From Lepisosteus oculatus (taxonomy: Eukaryota; Chordata; Actinopteri; Semionotiformes; Lepisosteidae), in NCBI RefSeq assembly GCF_040954835.1, contig NC_090698.1, positions 68,207,284 to 68,271,283 of the forward strand: a stretch of DNA of 64,000 bases, in the 5' to 3' direction. This document shows, one piece after another, positions 26,901 to 37,971 of this stretch. The notes beneath the pieces were generated by a model, which was given only the letters and a program-made list of their open reading frames with translations, was not told the origin of the DNA and made no database searches. Every line of letters begins with the position of its first letter. The stretch's first letter is position 1. The position numbers and the translations under genes were made by a program.

Positions 26901-29900
26901 ATGTCTCTGCTATCACCTGACGGCATCTGACTGTGCTATAAAACAAATTTCCCACATAGGACAATAAAGCTTAAATTGAATTGACTATAGATAAAGTATA
27001 AAACACTGATGTGATTCAAGGGAATAATAATAACTGTAAAAATAGTACAACATCTGTATTTTCACAGTCCCCCAAGTGCAAAGCAAACATTCGTTGTGGT
27101 AGGGTGCTCCTTCATAGCACAGGTACTGTGTCTTGGTTAACTATGCTGGCAGGTCATTGATTGGCATTAAGAATACTCATACAAGTAAATGTTTTAAAAG
27201 CTAAGTTTGCAGAATTGCAATCCTTTCCCAATAGGTAGGAATTTTGGATTGAGTTCTTTGGGCAACATGATGAAGTGAAGCTTTAGCTGACGTGAGTTTA
27301 ATTGAATTTTAATTATAGAGTTGGTGTTTAATGATTTAACAGTCTAAATTTTATAATCTGGACTGCTCGTACTGTACAGTCAGGACCACGAACACAGGAT
27401 TCATTTTTAAAGATAACAGGCAACATTCATGTTATTTTAATTTGTTCTTCATTCTGCATGATCTTCGGTTGTTCATGTGAAGTCATGGTTGTGCCCTTCA
27501 GGAAGGGTTGTGTCTGTGTCCCTTGCAGGAAGTCCAAGAGAGCCGCTTGTCCTCCCTGATGTCCTATCTGTCCTCTGTGCCACGTGCCTCTCAGCTCTTG
27601 GACCGGGAGCCCAGCCTGCAGCTCCTTATTTCCACACTAGAGCATGAGTTCAGCCAATATCTCCAGCATGTCCAGCGCCATGTCTTCCGCACCGACCGAA
27701 GGTATACTCTTCCAGCTCCAGCCACTGGACTAGTCCAAATAATGTTATACATTTGCAGACGGTGGTGCACTGCTGAGCATTGCTGACTCACAGTGCTGGG
27801 ACCTTGGGTTCGATTCTGGACCTGGCAGCCCCAGGAAAATTGTCCCTGATGCAAGCGTGTGTGTGCTTGTGTCTGTGTGTGCCCTGCGATGGATTGTTGT
27901 TCTGCTCAGTGTGTATCCTGCCTTGCTGGGACAGTCTCTGGCTCCCCTGAGACCGCTTATTTGAAGAAACAGTTATAAGATGAATGGATGGATGTGCAGA
28001 TACAGTACCTGTATAAAAGAAGAATGTTTTATTATAGCTTTCTATTCTTCTATTCCATCACTGACAATGTACAGCAGAAAAGCTCAATAGAACACACATG
28101 GGGATAAAAGGAGGACTGTCTTTTGTTTGGCTGTTTACATAATTAAATCAGGCTTCCAAAACTCTCTGGCTGAATTCATGGATTTTGATCGTATAGCATG
28201 ACAGAACTAACTCACCTCTTAAAATAATGAAGTGTTACGACGTGCCTGAGCACAAGACTCAGCTGTAGTGATGATCAGGTTGGAATCTAAGTGCTAGTGA
28301 TCAGAGAGTTGTGGAGGGTTCTGATGACACCTTAAGGCCTAGTTGTCGAAGCTCTCCAGAGACACCCTAGGGTGCAGTATTAAGTGGTTGTAGAAGCTGC
28401 AGCAGAGCCTAGCAGAGATCTGCTAGTGATGGTAACAGTCACAAGTGAATCAGGCTGCTGACTAACAATATACCGGCACTGCCATAGAAGTCACAGCATA
28501 GGCTGGAGACACACTGGTAGCGTCCATTGCAGTTGCAGCAGAGGTAGGCGGCCAACTGAAAGGGGCTGCAGCAGTCACTGCAGGGGAAGGCTGCTGACTC
28601 GATGCAGACTGGCGTAGGTGAAGGGTCTGCAGCTGGAGCCAGGCAAGCAGAATGAGGCAGTCGCCCGGGTGCGTGACAGGAGCCGAGCTGATCAGGGTGC
28701 GCACTCCTAGGGGATCATGCTCCAGAGACCAGGCCAAGCGAGCTGTCAGGACGGACTACAGGAGGCAGGTACCGGGGGCCAAGGACTGAGGCTGAGCAGT
28801 GCAGTAACTGGCTTCAAGCTTGTAGCAGATCGAAGTTAATATACAGTAGGAGTCCCAGCAAAGGTTGGCTGCTGACTTGTAGACCCTGTAGCTTAATTGC
28901 AGGCTGATGTGAAGACTTGTTGCTGGCTTGCAGCAGACTGGAGTGGCCGTAGAAGTCACAGCAGAGATAGGCTTCCAACTGAAAGTGGTCTGGTGAAGCT
29001 GTAGTGTGGTCAGAGCAGTACTGCTGCTGGAATTACAATGATAGAGACATTCCAGGTTTAAATAAGAGGTGTGCTTAATAGAATAATTGGGTGCCCGATT
29101 AGTCGGGAAAAAGGATGGATCAAAAGATGATGGGACCGCATCCTTTAGCCACAGGACAACCATGATTTCTTGTGGGAATGCTCTCAGTCTCCCAGGGCAA
29201 TCATGGGCTACGAACCCCTGCTGGCCTATGGCATAACAAGTGTTCAGCTTTGTCTCGGTCTTAAAAATAATTGTGCACAATCTCAGCACAACCCAACAGG
29301 GTGAGTCATGTGTCTGCCTCTGTTGGCTACTTTTACTTTGTTTTCATGGTTATGCTACTTCACTGTTTGAGGGCAAATGCAGTATAGCTCTGAAAGTCAG
29401 GCTATTTGAAAATTCATTTCCTGGAAGCTGTGAGAAGATGTAAATCATAGAACATAAAGACATTTAAATATTCCAGCACTTCCCATGGAGTAAGTGAAAC
29501 CCACATCACTTCAGGCTGTCATAAACATTGTGAATGTTTTCACTGGCTTAGGAATATGTTTTATATACAGTACTATATATACTAAGGCAAAAACCTCAGT
29601 GACACAATTAAAAGGTTATACTTCCTGTTTTAATTATTTATTTTTATTATTCTAGGGATCCAGAAGTTGTGTTCTTTGATCAAATGAAACAAACCATGAT
29701 GATGCACAGGTCTGTGGTTTCAGATGGATCTTCCTTTAAGCCTATGTGCTGTCTTCTGATTTTATCTAAAGTTCAGAAACATGGAATGCTGAGCCCTCCT
29801 TATGATATAAGAAAGGTCACAGAGAAATAGAAGTAATTTGGTATCATGGATTGAGACCATAAGGTCAGATGTGCTGGTCCAGTGTGATCTAGTGACATTG

Positions 29901-30637
29901 TAGTAAGTTTCTTTGAAAAATATATTGAATTGATAGTGTGAATATGCAGTTTGTTCCACATTCTCACCCTTGGCCTCCACATTTAAATTCTTGAACTTCA
30001 TTGTCTTGTATACAAACATGCAGACTACACTGACCCTTCTATAAATTCTCTTAAACTGCACTTTTTCTTTGAGTTATGATGATAAAGAAGTAAGGACTCC
30101 CACTGGGCAAAAAACTACTCACAGTGTTGAGAAAGAGTTTTTTGGACTTTCAAAGAGAATTATTAATCAAGGAGGTAGAGTCAGCAATTATCAACTGAGG
30201 GATTCTTTATGTACAACGTGAGCCCACATCCTCATTTCCCTACGATATTTGCATTTCTAAAACATTATATGAACTTCTGAAGAAGGGACCTGCTACTACT
30301 TACAGTACGTAATGTGTATATGATGTTAGGTGTTACATGACCTATACTATCCATGACCAACTACTAGTAGCTACTAGTAGCACTCTTTGTGTGCAGCTGA
30401 CCGATTGCTCCTAGTTGGTGGCCTCAACTATGAGCAATGGTGATTATTATTACCATTGGTAATTATTAAAGTACGTGCTGGGCTGTTATCTGCAATTTCT
30501 ATACGTTTTCTTCTTATGAAAGTTAGCCTTGTTTGTGTTTCTTTTTTTCTTCTCTAAGAGTGAAGCCTGCAGTGTTCGACCTGTTCCTGGGTGCCTGTAT
30601 TGCTGCATATCTTGGAGTAGTGTATTATGCCATACAG
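14990..30637 (+). CDS. Nicalin-like protein (NCLN paralog), 14 coding exons, last exon unresolved
   Basis: Coding exons: 14990-15110, 17036-17226, 18926-19070, 19848-19945, 20913-20990, 22115-22218, 22494-22582, 22955-23094, 23997-24175, 24831-24918, 26306-26344, 27529-27701, 29656-29709, 30559-30637. All borders are GT/AG and all phases agree, giving 526 residues. ATG 14990 is the first in frame after a stop and starts a signal peptide (MAVLLLLCAPALLLPALTAV). HEFTLYRMQQYNLQ, AHYDSFG (203-205 H-Y-D), GADSNASG, GGGKYNYQGTKRW, ALSWEHERYG and the C-terminal membrane helix (about 503-525) follow nicalin end to end. Nicalin is an ER membrane glycoprotein with a peptidase-M28/nicastrin-like lumenal fold, working with NOMO and TMEM147 in the BOS complex at translocons; it is not known as a protease. 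Compared with NCLN as I recall it, this copy is clearly diverged and lacks the N-terminal extension before the signal. It is therefore probably a paralog; function by homology only. Confidence 0.88.
15399..15633. mobile_element. Short inverted-repeat element with a tRNA-like core
   Basis: GC-rich insert in intron 1 of the nicalin-like gene. It starts TGTAACGC and ends GCGTTACA, a short terminal inverted repeat, and ATAT stands on both sides (15395-15398, 15634-15637). Inside is 'ggggctcgaacccgggactc', a reversed RNA polymerase III B box, followed by tRNA-like sequence. It has no coding capacity and probably moves with help from another element. Confidence 0.6.
16467..16743 (+). repeat. SINE with 13-bp target-site duplication
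   Basis: The head 'ggggtgacactgtagcacgg' and 'cagcgctggggccctg' is tRNA-like. The body follows the fish SINE pattern ('gtttggagtttttccccatg', 'gatggactggcatcccttcc'), and the end is 'aaaatggacgaatg'. GATTATCCAATGC stands on both sides (16454-16466 and 16744-16756). It lies in intron 1 of the nicalin-like gene. Confidence 0.8.
23264..23504 (-). repeat. tRNA-derived SINE in reverse
   Basis: 'atttggctgacacttacagt' with 'atccaaagcaacta' and, at the other end, 'gggattcaaacccacaatct' (reversed B box) and 'ccctgccgctgctacacaat' follow a common fish SINE. It lies in intron 8 of the nicalin-like gene, between exons 22955-23094 and 23997-24175. Confidence 0.75.
25478..25810 (+). repeat. Two-copy dispersed repeat, copy B
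   Basis: Partner of 12583-12905, same orientation, in intron 10 of the nicalin-like gene. Shared blocks include 'agatgctcacaaatgaa', 'gcatcactaaaata', 'gggaatcagaatttcc' and a gatgatgatg run. Confidence 0.55.
26925..26985 (+). repeat. LINE-type 3' tail fragment
   Basis: 'aaatttcccacataggacaa' followed by 'taaagcttaaattgaattg' has the form of a fish LINE 3' end. It lies in intron 11 of the nicalin-like gene. Confidence 0.45.
27757..27995 (+). repeat. tRNA-derived SINE with intact B box
   Basis: The head 'acggtggtgcactgctgagc' holds an A-box-like stretch, and GGTTCGATTC at 27807-27816 is a perfect B box. The body ('ccctgcgatggattgttgtt', 'gtgtatcctgccttgctggg') and the end 'gatgaatggatggatg' are typical. 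It lies about 55 bases after exon 12 of the nicalin-like gene. Confidence 0.8.
28230..29120. repeat. GC-rich island of diverged internal repeats
   Basis: Within intron 12 of the nicalin-like gene. The segment 'agaagtcacagcataggctg' ... 'ggcggccaactgaaaggggc' (about 28485-28565) recurs near 28950-28990 as 'agaagtcacagcagagatag' ... 'cttccaactgaaagtggtct'. Many gctgctgactyg/gcagcag words lie between. The open frames on the minus strand here owe their length to this composition. The family is unknown; an old LTR or minisatellite are both possible. Confidence 0.45.
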
Positions 30638-33600
30638 GTGAAAGTTCACTTCTTCTTTAGAAGTTCCCTTTTTATCTTAATAAGTAAAAGGAAAAAGGTC
30701 AGGTTTTTGCTATTCGTGAATCAAATAGCTATATTGTTCTAGGACAAAACACAACATTTATTTTATGCTTAAAAGACGAGTAGATGTGTAGATTTTAAAA
30801 TCATTGGGTTAATGATGGTTCAACATATTGTTCTGACAGAAGTCCAGGAAGAAACAGAATTTAAAGGAGCAACATTACAATGTATTTTGATATATACTCA
30901 AACCAAAACTAAACTAACAAAACTTTCAGAGTTACTTTGAAACAAGACAGTTTCATAATAGGCCTCTTATTCTCTTTATTCTGTGAACAAGAGCTCCTGC
31001 CATTCCACTCAAATCTAATGTTTTATTAACTAGCGTTGTAACATTGAGTGGCTACGGATAACATTTTAGCTAAGTTGAATTGCTGAAAGGCATAAGCTTT
31101 TGTAGTGTAGAAAGTGTAAATAGTCCTGCAAATTCTAGACTCTAGAATTTGAATATACAATATTTGCTTGGAATGACAAACAAAGTCTGAGTTACTGTAT
31201 GTATTAGAAGAATTAATAGGTGCAAACATACAACAAATAATTCACAATTTTGGAGACAAGTAACATTTTCCTTCATACATAAAGCAGATAGTTTCACGGA
31301 CTCTCTTATACACTTATTGTCCTTTTTTGTCACATAAAAGATATTGAGAAGAAGTTACAATACATTACAAACTTCAAGATTGATTCTTATAAACTGACTG
31401 CATACAGTGGATCACTCTTAGTCACTAGTTTTGCTTATTTATAAAATGCAGTTATTACAGAAGCATTCAGATGGACAACACCAGATGGAACTTCCCCTCA
31501 AAGGCAATTCTGGTGGATCTGGAAATTACAGAGAATTAGTCTGATGTTGTAATGACTCATGTGGTTAGCTCCCAAATAAAACAAATATAGGGAATCAAAG
31601 AATAACAGTATTTTTTCCAAATTGATCTCAGAATTTAGGACACATATATATGAAGATCACGAAGATGGCTATAAACCCAAAACAACAGTGAAGCCCTGAT
31701 TCAGCTGGAGCTTGGAAGAAGCAGAAAAGGCACCGCTAACCAGAGAGGAAGGCCTGCTGTGGACCAGAGATACCTTAGAGCCACTGACAGCTGCCATTAA
31801 CTTTAGAGTTCACTGTTGTGATACAGGAGGGACAAGCACAGCGAGGGATTTCCTTTTCAATCTAAGATTTTCCAGTTTTTGTCAAAATTATTGTTTTTAT
31901 AACCACTTTTTTTTAAAGTGTCAAACTCTAAGGTTTCTTTGTCTGGGATTTGATAGAAAATCGCTATACAGTAGTTACTGTCCATGATACTGTATGTCGA
32001 TATACTATATGAGGTAACTGAGGAATGCTTAGGGAGAGATGTGTCTTTACTCTTGTATTGGAGGGTATGAACTATCGGAGGAAACTATTTAGAGCTGTTT
32101 ATTAAATGTGACATGAAACAGAATGATGCGAATGCTGATAGAGAAAATGAAAAACTGCAACTTAATTAAAGAGAATCTTGGATTAATTTAAAAGCTTTTT
32201 GGATAAATTGAAAAATTCTGTTCATTATTGTAGTCTTCATGGTTCAGTTCAAATGATGGCAATACTTGTCTTTAGGTGGTGCATTAATATGAGGCATTAA
32301 TGTATTTAAGCCCTATTGTATTGTTTTTAATAATGGGAAGTTGCCATATACTGTAAACTTGATACTCAATAAACCTTTTAACCAAACATTTAACACTCCC
32401 TTACAACTCAACATTTAAATGATTATTTACATATGCTGGGTATTGTTCAATATTGTTGGACATGGTTTTTGGTAATTAATACATCAGTACTTTACAGGAA
32501 GAAACTTTTTTGTGTGTGGAAAAGATCTGCACTGGATATCAAGGAAGAGAACATACAGTAGTTAAATGAAACTTCAGTAATATTTTTAAATAAGGCGTGA
32601 TGCAAAACACAATGGACATTTGTTTAAACACTTCAAGTCACTCTGAATAATTATATTTAGTATTAATAATAAACTAGTAGAGCCCCCATGACACACATTA
32701 TGAGAAGTGCATACTGTACAGGTGCATGCCTAAAGTTTCAAAAGAAACCTAAGATAAACACAGTGCAGGTTATGAGAACAGACAACCTGTAAAATAATCT
32801 CAGAGCAAAACCAACAAGCACAATTGTGAGGAGAACCTGAGAAAAGAGCTGTGCCGTGCAGTGAAAAGGGACACTTTTACTGCAGCTCCTTCCTATTGTG
32901 TGTCTGTCGGTGCCATATCCGGCTTCATTCAGCTTGTCAATAAAGAGAACGGGACCTGCCAGACTCCGGAGGAGCCACAGTGGGTGTCTGATCTCTGAAA
33001 ACACCTGCATTATTGATTCCCCGAAATCCGCTTGCATCTCCTCAGAAAAGAGGGAGGTGGAGATAAAGGGATGGACAGAACAATTAGACTTTACTGGAAC
33101 AGTAGCTGAATGACAAGAGTGATGAGAAAGTAGATAAAGGGGGTGAATGAAGGACAAGTTTCCAGATTTCTTGCTTTTGCTTCAGTCCAATTTATTTTAG
33201 ATTTAACTAGCATAAAAACCCCTTTACTGGAGTTATGCCAGGGAGGTTATCAACCACAAACCCCCCCTAGAAAATCACAATGAGCTTTAAATATTCTTTA
33301 TTTTCCACAGATACCGTAGCTCTTAAAATCAAATGATTGTTTTTTTTTCAGAAATTTTTACTCTGTTTAATACAAAGTCAATTATCAAGGTTAATAGTTT
33401 ACTGTAAAAAGGGAGAACACATTCAAGTTGAATAGGTCTAGTTTTATAAAGAGAGAGGTACTTATTTGAACATAGTGCAGGAACCAGTTCTTTCCTTATC
33501 CCGTTTACTGACATTCAGCTATTGGAAAGTCTTTTCGGGTCCAATTCTTATTGATTTATTTGTCTGAAAGGCAAATGACATTCCCAGGAGAAAAAAATTG

Positions 33601-34104
33601 AGAACTTTTCTCCCTATAGAGCACAAATTAAATTTCTAATGATTTAATATGCATTTTTCCTTTGCCGTTTTCTAATTTACTGCCTTGCTAAGAGCTGTCC
33701 AATTACATTAGTAGGAAGACCGGGGGAGCTGCCTCATTGTGCAGGAGCAAATAGGGGTTCAATCCTGGCTGAAATGTAAAAGGAACTTGAATAAAAAAAA
33801 CACTTGTGTGTGTGTGTAAGGAAGACTAGGAAAAGGGTCTTACAGTATACCTGCCCTCTCCCTCTCTTTACGCATGTGAAGGATGCTCCACAGCTGAAGT
33901 ATTGTGTGTTTTACTCTCTGCTTTTCAGTGTGGGGGTTACACATGAGTTGGATGCTTAGTTAAGGGTGAATCAGGCTAGTGGCCTTCAGAGTCGTCTGTG
34001 GAAAAACACGTCCCTCCCAGTTCTGCCACCCACTGTGAAGAGAGAGAGAGCTGTGTTCTGGGGGAAAGCGCACAGTACTGCCTGTGCTGAAGCAGTGCAC
34101 CAAG
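30638..34104. other. 3' end of the nicalin-like gene and spacer
   Basis: The last residues of the nicalin-like protein should be encoded here. Two readings are possible: reading through the exon-14 donor to a TAG at 30740-30742, or a short exon at 30840-30890. The remainder up to the next gene has only short unconvincing open frames, including one of 139 codons on the minus strand at 32738-33157. Confidence 0.5.
30840..30890 (+). CDS. Candidate terminal exon of the nicalin-like gene
   Basis: After an acceptor (ttgttctgacag) the phase-0 frame reads KSRKKQNLKEQHYNVF and TGA. A short basic cytosolic tail after the membrane helix would fit the family, as NCLN also ends in a short lysine-rich tail. 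The pyrimidine tract is weak and the intron would be only about 200 bases, so this is tentative. Confidence 0.3.
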   Translation, partial: KSRKKQNLKEQHYNVF

Positions 34105-37100
34105 ATGCATTCCACGACTCTGTACAGCTCCCGCACCAACATCAGCACCTATATGGAGGAATTCACGGCCGTGGGACACAGAAAGCCGGTCAAGGCCAGA
34201 CCTTCGTCAGCCACTAGGAGGAACAACCCCCATCCCAGACCGGTAAGGACGTAGAACAAACCCCTACGAGAACAGTTACCCAGAGTCATCGGAACTCAAG
34301 AAAAACGTTCTCCTTTTCTTCTTCTTGCTCTAGTTAGTTCATCATCATTGATGGGGTAAAAAATCTGAACCTGTTCTGTAAAAACAGGTGCATATTTAAA
34401 GATCCTGTATGAGTGGAATGTTTTCATCTAACACCAATCAGAACTTTAACTGCTGTGCATGACTGCATGTCAGTCCTATTAATTGGCCCTGCACTGAAGT
34501 ACAGTACATTCACCATCAAGGTCTTCATAAAGTTAAAAATGATCATTTCTAGTTATATGCACCTATATTTTGTGTTAATATTGTGATCTTAAATAGGAAA
34601 GCTTGAGAAATATGCTCTCAGGATGTTTTTATGATGTTTTTACCTCACAACTCTCTCCTCTATGGTTTGTCAATGCTGTATCCAGTCATAGTGGAGCTCA
34701 TCAAGGAAAATGAGCAGTTGGCACTGTCCACTATTAATGTACTTCTCAATAGACTTGCACTGATACTACAACTGAGTGATTTATCTTGATATCAGGCAAC
34801 TGAATGAAAAGGGTTGTACAATAGCTTATGGTACTTAGAAACATCCTAGGTTCTCCCACTCTTGAAGATGAAGAATCAAAAAGAATCTCTAATACAGACA
34901 TTAACTTTTGCAAGCTAGCAATTTTTTTTCTATTTTTGAAAATGTTCACCTCAAATACCTAAGGATAATGTGATTATTGAAGATGGAACGATTTATAATT
35001 CAGTTTTCCTGTATTAGCCTTACTTGTTAATGGTATAGACTTCCAGTTTCTTTGGGAAACTATGCTGCAATAGAACCACTTTTGTCTGAAGTTAAATTAT
35101 CCCACATTTGTAGTTTACTGTTCAAGAAGAAATGTTTTAGGTTATTGCAGACCCTAAAAACCATATATACTGAAGCAGAGTGTTATTGTAATGCAAACAT
35201 CACTTTCAAACACATAATTACTTACCCCTTTCTATGTCCCCTCTGTTTTTAAATATAACAGAATGTTTAAAATGAATGTAATGCAGATCCTAATATGGCT
35301 CCCAGCAGACACAGATTGAGAAAAGTTTAAAACCCAGCTTCTGAATGTGACAATATGTTGAAGTAACATAAACCTTGCAAAAATAAAAAGGTGCTTAAAG
35401 TAAGGATTTAAAACTACTTGAAAAACAGCAGTACAATAAATTGATGTGATTTTTAATGTTTATACTTCTAATATTTTCTATATTTCTACAGGACTTTCTG
35501 TTGCCTAGGAGATTGCAGAGTAGCCAAGCCATCGCTCTGAACAGAGTCAGACAGCTGGTTCAGAACTATCTGCAGGTTGTACGCCCTACTGACCTCAGCC
35601 TGCTCCCTATAAACTACGGTACCAGCCTCTTGCCCCCAGTAAAATTCAACTCTCTCACACAGAAAGGTACTGCTGTTTCTGCTATAACTGCTATTACCCT
35701 TACTACTTCTGCTATTACTGCTAACATCCCCATTGCAAATACTATCCTACAATTGTTACTACTGCATCTGCTATTGCAGTTCCTACTACCCTGCTGTTAC
35801 TATGCCTGGAACTCCTAATAATCATGATGTCATTGCTCAGATTTCATAGTACTTAGCGATATGAAAGTAATGCCACAAGAAAGGACATAAACAGGGAATG
35901 CTTCTCTAATAAGAACTAGAATTGATGAAAAACTGCAGTTGTGTTGTTTGCTTTTACTGAGCTCTTTTCAGTATGGTGTTGTATGACTCTGGTCTGGACA
36001 GAGCTGGTATAGATTTATTAACTATAATATAACAAAATACTTTCAGCAGCTGCAGTATGTGACAATGTTCTCCAGCAGTATGAAACTAGACTGTCTTCAT
36101 AAATACTGTTGAAGAGGGTTAGAGTACAGAAATGTAAAAAGTGTAGGGATTATCAACATCTTACAGCTTTGTATTAACTTGACATCAGCGTAACAGTTCC
36201 TGAAATGGTCTTGCTGTATCTTTTGAATATGAAATGTACTTCTGCTCTGCTGTGATCTGCTTTATTTCTAAATGAGATCCTTTTTTTTTGTTTGAATGTT
36301 CATACATTTCAGGAGTGATCCCAATCCAGCAGATCCTATAAATCACTCTTGAATCATCAATTTGCAAATAATTGGAACAGATGTTTTAGGGTTTACAGTA
36401 CGTACGTTAATCAGTTAAATTAAGTTTGGAATGAGCAGTTGTGATCCTAGAGATTTAAAGGGTGTTGTCATATTTCTCTCCAAACACCCTATACATTTAA
36501 ACAAATTACCTGCTTAAGTTGTCAAAATGAAGTTGTTCCAAGTGTTTGGAAATTGATTAAGGGTGTGTCTCTTGTGACTCTTGACTGTGGCTGCAGGATC
36601 AGGATTATCTAGCTCTGATGTACTGTATATGCTAACAGTAAATAAAGCAGCTGAGAAGATAATGCAAAATTTAAGTACTGTTTCTTTTTCTTGCACTAGA
36701 GAGCAGATCTGCTAGCATCATGAAGTCCCATACCCCTGGATGTGTCAAAGAACTCTTTCCACAAAAGCCACTTTTAGGCTCTGAAAGAGGGTGTGGAAAC
36801 TCTTCTAATGTCTGGCTTTGCAAATTGCAAGAGCTGCAAACCCTGGTCAAGAAGCAGCAGCCCAAAGCCAGCCTGCACAACTTGGAGAGGTGTGTCTTCC
36901 AGCAGCATTTTCAGCTGCATGTGACTTCAGCTCTCTCTCAGAGAAAGACCATCATGCATTGATCATAGATGGGAAGAGAGAGAACAGTTTTTTTTTTCTC
37001 AAGAGGCTCAATTTTTGTTTCTCCTCCCTGGAAATATTCTTTTCTCTGTCTCTCTTAACCTACTGTGATATATTTATTACTTATGTTACAGTTTGCGCTC

Positions 37101-37900
37101 ATGACTTTAAATTAAACAATCAATTTTTTTAAAATTATTATGAAACGTTTTTCAGTACCCTAATCATATCATACTCTGATATCTACTATCAGTGTTACAT
37201 GTACAAAGATATTAACAAGTTGATGGGATATGATATCTCTTTCCTACATTCATACTGATGATGAAAGTGATTAGATTAGAAAGTGATTATCATGGGTGGT
37301 ATTTTAGCTTAACTATTTTTTTCCATAGCTTTCAATTCATATCGTTTTATAAAATTGATATGCAATTACTGAGTTCAGCCTCCATTCTTGAAGACTCTGC
37401 TTTCGTTTAAAATCTAATTCCTTAATTTCTTTGAGTTTGGCTAGAATACGTTTGTCTTAAGCATTTCTTTTCCTTGTAAAATTCTGTCCTTTGTTTTGCT
37501 GGTTTTTATACCTTTGCATGTTTGGGTAAGTACTCTTACAATTGGCCTTGGGTGAATGTTTTTTCTTTATTTTTTGTTCTTTAAATTTCCCTTTAATGAG
37601 CTCTTTATCCCAGTAGTAGTAATAATAATAACTAGAAGGTGAAAAACCACAAGGAATAACAACACCCAAGAATTAAGTGCATTGAAAGATTTATGGAGTC
37701 TTTTGCTTTAAATCCTTGGCTGGCTCCGGGGTTAACCTGCTAGCCAGTGGACAAGGAAGCTGGGAGCTCCCTGCAGAGTGAGGAGTGACCAAGGGGCAGC
37801 TGCAGAGCTGGAGATGGGGTGGAGGTGGGATGCAAAAATGAAGATGTATGTACCTGTATGTATTATAGACAACTGTGGCTAATGGAATTGTTGTGATCCC

Positions 37901-37971
<71 letters not shown>

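Noticed and set aside
28756-29289. 177-codon minus-strand frame
   Set aside because: Runs through an internal-repeat island in an intron; no family resemblance and no splice context.
31691-31800. Possible terminal nicalin-like exon reading LELGRSRKGTANQRG
   Set aside because: Phase fits after an acceptor-like gattcag, but there is no pyrimidine tract and the tail would be unlike the family; the nearer candidates are better.
32738-33157. 139-codon minus-strand frame with hydrophobic segments
   Set aside because: Considered as a retrogene or a separate small membrane protein, but no family match or promoter and poly(A) context could be seen.
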